A stretch of DNA of 64,000 nt. Source: Candidatus Edwardsbacteria bacterium RifOxyA12_full_54_48 (GTDB lineage Bacteria; Edwardsbacteria; AC1; EtOH8). Under the pieces are notes generated by a model. The model was not told the DNA's origin, did no database searches, and saw only the letters and a list, made by a program, of their open reading frames with translations. Location: the NCBI GenBank assembly GCA_001777915.1, contig MFFN01000005.1, positions 175,255-239,254 on the forward strand. The letters run 5' to 3'. Positions 58,838 through 64,000 of the stretch are shown piece after piece (position 1 is the stretch's first letter; each line of letters begins with the position of its first letter). Both the position numbers and the translations under genes were made by a program.

Positions 58838-59440
58838 ATGAGAGATCAGACGCTAAAAAGAATAAAGAAGAAGTATGCACGGCAAGCATATTTTACCATA
58901 GCTGACGCGGTTAAAATGGACATTCATCCGGAGGTCATACGCCGGATGACCAATAAAGGGGAGATTGATCGTATTAGGCGTGGTGCATATCGTGTTATCG
59001 GAGCGGAACTCACGGAAAAAAATTCATTGGCCCTGGCGGCAAAGGCTGTACCAAAGGGTGTTATCTGTCTGGCAACGGCCCTCAGGTTTCACGGTATCAC
59101 GACCCAACTGCCCGCGCAGGTCTGGATCGCCATAGAGAATAAAATGTGGCGAACGAAACAGATTGATACCGGGCTGCAGCTGGTGTTCTTTTCCGGCGAA
59201 TCCTTTACCTCGGGCGTCGAAGACCATCTGGTCGAAGGCGTCACGGTCCGGGTCTACAACCCCGCTAAGACGGTGGCCGATTGCTTCAAATACCGTAACA
59301 AGATCGGACTGGATGTGGCGCTGGAGGCTCTTAAGGAAGGCCGCCGGAGCCGCAAGTTTACCGCCGACGAGCTGACCAAGTACGCCCGGATCGACCGGGT
59401 GCTCAATGTGATCAAGCCCTATATGGAGGCGGTCTTTTGA
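58838..59440 (+). CDS. abiEi: AbiEi-type antitoxin (transcriptional repressor)
   Basis: A 200-residue antitoxin of a type IV toxin-antitoxin system. The N-terminal winged helix (FTIADAVKMDIHPEVIRRMTNKGEI, seen in two parts: FTIADAV, RRMTNKGEIDRIRRGAYRV) is the DNA-binding part. The C-terminal part holds CLATALRFHGITTQLP and VYNPAKTVADCFKYR, which match the AbiEi family. It overlaps abiEii by four bases (TTGA), so both proteins are made together. No Shine-Dalgarno sequence is seen. Confidence 0.9.
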   Translation: MRDQTLKRIKKKYARQAYFTIADAVKMDIHPEVIRRMTNKGEIDRIRRGAYRVIGAELTEKNSLALAAKAVPKGVICLATALRFHGITTQLPAQVWIAIENKMWRTKQIDTGLQLVFFSGESFTSGVEDHLVEGVTVRVYNPAKTVADCFKYRNKIGLDVALEALKEGRRSRKFTADELTKYARIDRVLNVIKPYMEAVF

Positions 59441-60351
59441 GCCGGAAGCCAGTAACCGACATCGGCGCTTCGGTGCGGGAGCGACTGAAACAGAAATTTC
59501 CGGGGTTCGGATACGATTTCCATGTCCTGCTCACCCATTATGCCCTGGAACGCCTGCTTTACCGCCTGGGTCGATCACATTACCGGGACCGGTTCATGCT
59601 TAAGGGCGCGTTGCTTTTTAAGGTTTGGTATGATCAGCCGGTCCGCTCGTCAATGGACGCAGATCTGCTGGGCAAAGGGCCCAGCGATATCCCAAAAATG
59701 GAGAAGATATTCCGCGATCTGTGCCGGGCATCCGTCGAGCCGGACGGGCTGGAATTCCTGGCGGACACCGTTCACGGCGAAGAGATACGGGAAAATTCGG
59801 AATACCAGGGCATCAGGTTGACATTGGCAGCGGTGCTGGCTGGCGCCCGGATACACCTTCAGATCGACATCGGTTTCGGCGACGCAGTGATCCCGCAGGC
59901 CAAGACGATAAAATATCCGGTGCTGCTGGATTTCCCGGCCCCCAGCGTCAAAGCCTATACGCTTTATACGTACATTGCCGAAAAATTCCAGACCATCGTT
60001 GATAAAGGCCTGGCCAACAGCCGGATGAAGGATTACTACGATCTTTGGTACATATCCCGGCACAATGAAATAGACGGCGTTACCCTATCCAAGGCGATAA
60101 CAGCCACCTTTAAAAGAAGAAAAACGGAATTGCCAAGATCACTGCCGGAGGGACTGGATAAAGGATTTTCATCTGATCCCGCCAAACAAAGGCAATGGAC
60201 ATCATTCCTGGAAAAGAACAAACCGCGTGAAACCCAAGAGTTGATCGCCGCCGTTGATGGGATACAGGGTCTTCTTATGCCTGTGGTTCAATCTTTGATT
60301 GAGAAGAAACCATTTAATAAAGTGTGGCATTTGGGACAAGGTTGGCGTTGA
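59437..60351 (+). CDS. abiEii: AbiEii-type nucleotidyltransferase toxin
   Basis: A 304-residue toxin that in known systems transfers nucleotides to tRNA and stops growth on phage infection. It starts with TTG 59437 after GGAGGC, overlapping the antitoxin stop. Motifs: FMLKGALLFKVW, RSSMDADLLG (the nucleotidyltransferase DxD-type site, about residues 68-77), RIHLQIDIGFGD and SRMKDYYDLWYI with the conserved KDxYD. All active-site residues appear intact. Confidence 0.9.
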   Translation: MSRKPVTDIGASVRERLKQKFPGFGYDFHVLLTHYALERLLYRLGRSHYRDRFMLKGALLFKVWYDQPVRSSMDADLLGKGPSDIPKMEKIFRDLCRASVEPDGLEFLADTVHGEEIRENSEYQGIRLTLAAVLAGARIHLQIDIGFGDAVIPQAKTIKYPVLLDFPAPSVKAYTLYTYIAEKFQTIVDKGLANSRMKDYYDLWYISRHNEIDGVTLSKAITATFKRRKTELPRSLPEGLDKGFSSDPAKQRQWTSFLEKNKPRETQELIAAVDGIQGLLMPVVQSLIEKKPFNKVWHLGQGWR

Positions 60352-60387
60352 GTGCCTTAATTAGTGGGTATTTGATAACATTAATAT

Positions 60388-60412
60388 GCCGTCCGCCAGG
60401 GCGGCTTTTTTT
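60388..60412 (+). terminator. Rho-independent terminator of the AbiE operon
   Basis: GCCGTCC (60388-60394), loop GCCA, GGGCGGC (60399-60405) with one G-T pair, then seven T. Confidence 0.88.
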
Positions 60413-60435
60413 ATCCGCTATTATTGTATAAGCAG

Positions 60436-60462
60436 TAGGGGACGGTTTGAAACTATCCCCTA
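60436..60462. repeat. Palindrome TAGGGGA / TCCCCTA
   Basis: TAGGGGACGGTTTGAAACTATCCCCTA seen as arms at 60436-60442 and 60456-60462. It lies in the AT-rich stretch between the AbiE terminator and the str promoter (60413-60569), where I see no gene. Confidence 0.5.
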
Positions 60463-60569
60463 TGGATAGGATGGAGAAAACAACATATTGTATAAAAAGC
60501 GGGGAAAAGCCGGTCAGAAGTTCCATCTAAAATTTTTTTGAAAAATATTAAATATTTTTATTTTAGGGA

Positions 60570-60598
60570 TTGACATTTTGTATGAAATCTTATATAAT
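60570..60598 (+). promoter_or_regulatory. Consensus str operon promoter
   Basis: Perfect TTGACA (60570-60575), 17-base spacer and perfect TATAAT (60593-60598), preceded by a very AT-rich stretch (60530-60568) that could act as an UP element. It is the strongest promoter in the window, as expected for ribosomal protein genes. Confidence 0.88.
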
Positions 60599-60634
60599 AT
60601 CAATTCTTTAGGAAAACTTTTATGTATGCCATCT

Positions 60635-60690
60635 TCCTGTCTTATTAAAGAAAGTAGGACAGGACATGGGGAATTTTGCTTTTAATCCCC
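60635..60690 (+). promoter_or_regulatory. Two leader hairpins before rpsL
   Basis: TCCTGTC (60635-60641) pairs with GACAGGA (60658-60664). GGGGA...TT (60668-60675) pairs with AA...TCCCC (60684-60690). They sit in a 120-base leader and could serve autogenous or attenuation control; no known ribosomal protein site is recognised. Confidence 0.4.
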
Positions 60691-60725
60691 GGCAGCATCA
60701 ACGGAAAATCGGTTAAGGAGATCCC

Positions 60726-61100
60726 ATGCCGACCATCAACCAACTGATCCGACACGGTAGAAAAACCAAGTCCAAAAAGACCAAGGCTCCGGCTCTCAAG
60801 AACTGTCCCCAGAAGCGCGGGGTCTGCACCAGGGTCTATACCACCACCCCCAAGAAGCCCAACTCGGCCCTGCGCAAGGTGGCCAAGGTCCGGCTGTCCA
60901 ACGGCATTGAAATATTGTCCTACATCCCCGGCGAGGGTCACAACCTGCAGGAGCACTCCATCGTGATGGTGCGGGGCGGCCGGGTCAAGGACCTGCCCGG
61001 CGTGCGCTACCACATCGTCCGCGGTACCCTAGACACATCGGGGGTGGATGGCCGCAAGAGAAGCCGCTCGCTGTACGGCACCAAACGCGCCAAGAAATAA
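60726..61100 (+). CDS. rpsL: 30S ribosomal protein S12
   Basis: A 124-residue decoding-site protein: [55 protein letters not shown]. The [10 protein letters not shown] segment, where streptomycin-resistance changes arise, is unaltered. AAGGAG precedes the ATG. First gene of the str operon. Confidence 0.98.
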   Translation: MPTINQLIRHGRKTKSKKTKAPALKNCPQKRGVCTRVYTTTPKKPNSALRKVAKVRLSNGIEILSYIPGEGHNLQEHSIVMVRGGRVKDLPGVRYHIVRGTLDTSGVDGRKRSRSLYGTKRAKK

Positions 61101-61156
61101 TTTTTTCCACAGCAACATTTCAAAAATAAAAATATAACACCGAGACTGGTATAAAA

Positions 61157-61627
61157 ATGCCGAGAAGAAAAAGAGTCATAAAACGGGAACTGCTGCCCGA
61201 TCCCAAATACCACGACACCATGGTCACCATTTTCATCAACAACCTGATGGAGAGGGGCAAGAAGAGCATAGCTGAGCGGATCTTCTACAACGCGGTGGAG
61301 ATCGTGGAGAAGAAGACCAAGGCTTCGGGGATCGATGGCTTCAAGCAGGCCCTGAACAACATCAAGCCGGTGCTGGAGGTCAAGCCCCGCCGGGTGGGCG
61401 GCGCCACCTACCAGGTGCCGGTGGAAGTAAAGCCGGAGCGCCGGACCGCACTGGCCATCCGCTGGATGATCGCTGCAGCCAAGTCCCGCTCCGAGCAGAC
61501 CATGCGGGAAAGATTGGCTGGAGAGATACTGTCTGCCATCAAGAACGAGGGCGGCGCCATCAAGAAGAAAGAGGACGCCCATAAGATGGCCGAGGCCAAT
61601 AAGGCCTTTGCTCATTACCGGTTCTAA
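61157..61627 (+). CDS. rpsG: 30S ribosomal protein S7
   Basis: A 156-residue primary 16S rRNA-binding protein: [53 protein letters not shown], and RLAGEIL...[18 protein letters not shown]. Standard length. In E. coli S7 is the autogenous repressor of this operon. The 142-base gap to fusA has no gene. Confidence 0.98.
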   Translation: MPRRKRVIKRELLPDPKYHDTMVTIFINNLMERGKKSIAERIFYNAVEIVEKKTKASGIDGFKQALNNIKPVLEVKPRRVGGATYQVPVEVKPERRTALAIRWMIAAAKSRSEQTMRERLAGEILSAIKNEGGAIKKKEDAHKMAEANKAFAHYRF

Positions 61628-61769
61628 AATCAGCTTTAATATCAGGTGAATTCAATAGACTAATGAACAACCTGTCGCCATTTTACATCGCATATCACAT
61701 CTGATCGGCGGATCGATATTCCGGCCTCCTGATCGATGAAATTTCAGGCGGCGGGAGATAGGAAACAAA

Positions 61770-63848
61770 TTGGCTCAGGAATCATTAAATAAGACCAGGA
61801 ATATCGGCATCATGGCCCATATCGATGCCGGTAAGACCACCACCACCGAGCGGATACTTTATTTTACCGGCCGGGTCCATCGGATCGGCGAGGTCCACGA
61901 CGGGGCCGCCACCATGGACTGGATGGAGCAGGAGAAAGAACGCGGCATTACCATCACCTCGGCCGCCACCACCTGTTTTTGGAAAGAACATCGGATAAAT
62001 ATCATAGATACCCCGGGCCACGTTGATTTTACGGTCGAAGTAGAACGCTCTTTGAGAATATTGGACAGCGCCGTGGCGCTGTTCTGCGCCGTGGGCGGAG
62101 TGGAGCCGCAAAGCGAAACGGTATGGCGACAGGCCGACCGGTATCACATTCCCCGGATAGCCTTTATCAACAAGATGGACCGGGTGGGGGCGGACTTCGA
62201 CGACGCGGTTTCCATGATGCGGGAGCGGCTGGCCGCCAAGGCAGTGCCCCTCCAGATGCCCATCGGCCGTGAGGAGGCTTTCAGCGGGGTGGTGGACCTG
62301 GTGACCATGAAGGCCATGACCTTCGACGACAAGGGAGAGAAGGTCCCCGAGACCGGTCCCATTCCGGCCGACCTGGCGGAGGCCGCCCAGAAATACCGGG
62401 ATAATCTGGTGGAGCAGGTGGCCGAGTTCGACGAGGAGGCCATGCATGCCTATCTGGACGGCCAGGAGATAACCCCGGAGATGCTGAAACGCTCCATCAG
62501 AAAAGGCACTCTGGAGATCAAAATATTTCCGGTATTGTGCGGGGCCTCGTTCAAGAACAAGGGGGTCCAGCTGTTGCTGGATGCCATCGTGGACTATCTG
62601 CCGGCCCCCACCGATCTTCCGCCCATCACCGGCATCAACCCCTATACCAGCCACAAGGAAGAGCGGCACGACAGCCCCGACGAGCCTCTGGCCGGGCTAG
62701 TGTTCAAGATAGCCACCGATCCCTATGTGGGCAAGATCTCTTTCGTCCGAATCTACTCCGGAATCCTCAGGGCCGGCGAGACGGTATATAACAGCAACCT
62801 TGACAAGCGGGAACGGGTAAGCCGGATACTGATGATGCATGCCAACAAGCGCGAGGATGTGGAGCAGATATCAGCCGGAGACATCGCCGCCTTGGTGGGG
62901 CTAAAGGAAAGCCGCACCGGGCATACCATCTGCGACAAGACGCATCCCCTGGTGCTGGAAGCCATGAAATTCCCAGATCCGGTTATAGCGGTGGCCCTGG
63001 AGGCCAAATCCAAGGCCGATCAGGACAGGATGGGCCTGGCCCTGGCAAAACTGCTGGAGGAGGATCCCACCTTCAGGGTGAAGACCGACGAGGAGACAGG
63101 CCAGACCATCATCTCCGGCATGGGCGAGCTTCATCTGGAGATAATCGTGGACCGCATGCTGCGGGAGTTCTCGGTGCAGGCCAATGTGGGCAAACCCCAG
63201 GTATCCTACCGCGAGACCATCCGCAAATCGGTCACCAGCAACATCAAATTCGCCAAGCAGACCGGGGGCCACGGACAATTCGCCCATGTGGTGATACATG
63301 CCGAGCCCAGGGAGCCAGGGACCGGATTCGAGTTCGTCAATTCCATCATCGGCGGCAACATCCCCAAGGAATTTATTCCCTCGGTGGAAAAGGGAGTCAA
63401 GGACGGTCTGGAATCCGGTGTGCTGGCGGGATATCCGGTGGTGGATGTCAAGGTGGAGCTGACCGACGGCTCTTATCACGAGGTGGATTCTTCTGACATG
63501 GCCTTCAGGATAGCCTCTTCAATGGCGGCCCGGGATGCCCTGCAGAAAGCATCATCAGTCCTCTTGGAACCAGTTATGGATGTGGAAGTGGTGGTCCCCG
63601 AAGTGTACATGGGCGACGTGATCGGCGACCTGAGCGCCCGCCGGGGTAAGATTTTGGGACTGGTGAAACGCAAGGATGCTCAGGTCATAGCCTCGATGGT
63701 TCCCCTTTCCGAGATGTTCGGTTACGCCACCAGGCTGAGGTCCCTCACTCAGGGAAGGGCCATCTACACCATGCAGTTCCATCATTACGAGGAAGTTCCC
63801 CGGTCGATATCCGAGGAGATAATGGAGAAAAACGGAAGCCGGCGCTAA
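61770..63848 (+). CDS. fusA: Elongation factor G
   Basis: Translocation GTPase of 692 residues with TTG start (GGAG upstream) giving [21 protein letters not shown]-loop [13 protein letters not shown] (about 16-28), [18 protein letters not shown], then domain IV ([15 protein letters not shown]) and domain V ([13 protein letters not shown]). Full length with conventional order of domains; lies in the str operon between rpsG and tuf. Confidence 0.97.
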   Translation: MAQESLNKTRNIGIMAHIDAGKTTTTERILYFTGRVHRIGEVHDGAATMDWMEQEKERGITITSAATTCFWKEHRINIIDTPGHVDFTVEVERSLRILDSAVALFCAVGGVEPQSETVWRQADRYHIPRIAFINKMDRVGADFDDAVSMMRERLAAKAVPLQMPIGREEAFSGVVDLVTMKAMTFDDKGEKVPETGPIPADLAEAAQKYRDNLVEQVAEFDEEAMHAYLDGQEITPEMLKRSIRKGTLEIKIFPVLCGASFKNKGVQLLLDAIVDYLPAPTDLPPITGINPYTSHKEERHDSPDEPLAGLVFKIATDPYVGKISFVRIYSGILRAGETVYNSNLDKRERVSRILMMHANKREDVEQISAGDIAALVGLKESRTGHTICDKTHPLVLEAMKFPDPVIAVALEAKSKADQDRMGLALAKLLEEDPTFRVKTDEETGQTIISGMGELHLEIIVDRMLREFSVQANVGKPQVSYRETIRKSVTSNIKFAKQTGGHGQFAHVVIHAEPREPGTGFEFVNSIIGGNIPKEFIPSVEKGVKDGLESGVLAGYPVVDVKVELTDGSYHEVDSSDMAFRIASSMAARDALQKASSVLLEPVMDVEVVVPEVYMGDVIGDLSARRGKILGLVKRKDAQVIASMVPLSEMFGYATRLRSLTQGRAIYTMQFHHYEEVPRSISEEIMEKNGSRR

Positions 63849-63913
63849 TCACGGCAGTTGACAAGTAAGATATAAAGCGGAAAAATTTACCAGAATATAA
63901 GGAGATTCCAGGT

Positions 63914-64000
63914 ATGGCCAAAGCAAAATTCGAGCGAACCAAGCCGCACGTAAATATCGGGACGATCGGTCACGTTGACCACGGCAAGACGACGTTGACC
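63914..64000 (+). CDS. tuf: Elongation factor Tu (5' fragment, cut by window end)
   Basis: The first 29 codons only: [20 protein letters not shown], then VDHGKTTLT, the EF-Tu P-loop. AAGGAG lies 15 bases upstream. The gene runs past the window edge, so nothing is known of its end. It follows fusA by 65 bases, the usual str order. Confidence 0.97.

Overview
The window comes from a diderm (Gram-negative type) bacterium. It carries kdsB (Kdo activation for LPS), an outer-membrane Wzi-like barrel, a lipoprotein with a lipobox, and UDP-sugar and glycosyltransferase genes. The core genes are GC-rich (mid-50s percent by eye). Consensus sigma70-type promoters and Rho-independent terminators are easy to see. 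UGA is a stop codon, as the prfB recoding site shows. The phylum cannot be fixed by reading alone. The mix (DUF4388, DUF5683, TGS-uridine kinase fusion, archaeal-type AsnRS, PPDK plus ATP-dependent PEPCK, many dispersed repeats shared with groundwater and sediment genomes) suggests an uncultivated lineage near the FCB group or an Edwardsbacteria-like candidate phylum. This is inference.

Layout. 1-4.1 kb: two tRNA-Pro genes, rdgB, and a TPR/zinc-finger membrane protein coupled to a DUF4388 protein. 4.1-13 kb: TGS-uridine kinase, asnS, trxB-like, secG-rplU-rpmA, a metallo-beta-lactamase-fold protein, an unidentified structured RNA-like segment, pckA and kdsB. 13-21 kb: TPR lipoprotein, Wzi-like barrel, UbiA-family prenyltransferase, uppP, GAF-GGDEF protein, xerC-like recombinase and a frameshifted AT-rich small gene. 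21-24 kb: ppdK with a repeat-built basic tail.

24.1-30.3 kb is an AT-rich accessory island. It holds a mosaic Type IIG-like restriction-modification enzyme, a PD-(D/E)XK-like protein, a duplicated fragment of the R-M gene's 3' end, two different HEPN-like proteins and a phospholipase-D-fold protein with zinc ribbons. About 0.7 kb packed with dispersed repeats follows. This island is the best candidate here for an undescribed (defence) system.

31-41 kb: a HI0933-type flavoprotein with no canonical start codon, a second GAF-GGDEF protein, then a translationally coupled operon (UDP-glucose dehydrogenase, UDP-xylose synthase, two GT-C membrane glycosyltransferases, two GT2 enzymes). The operon makes sense as UDP-Glc to UDP-GlcA to UDP-Xyl, then a polyprenyl-phosphate sugar, then transfer across the membrane. 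41-58.6 kb: dxr, site-2 protease, acyl-CoA ligase, a 919-residue coiled-coil protein, xerD-like recombinase, ridA, a lipid-kinase-like protein, a KamA-family radical SAM enzyme split at a perfect A AAA AAA slippery site, a PP-loop protein, a DUF5683 protein, a K+ channel, an MFS protein, coaE, a DUF4405 protein, prfB with its classical +1 frameshift, and a lone Lrp/AsnC RAM domain. 58.8-60.4 kb: an AbiE-type toxin-antitoxin operon with a perfect inverted repeat at its promoter. 60.5-64 kb: the str operon (rpsL, rpsG, fusA, start of tuf) behind a perfect-consensus promoter.

At least two families of short dispersed repeats run through the window, one of them also inside coding sequence in frame.
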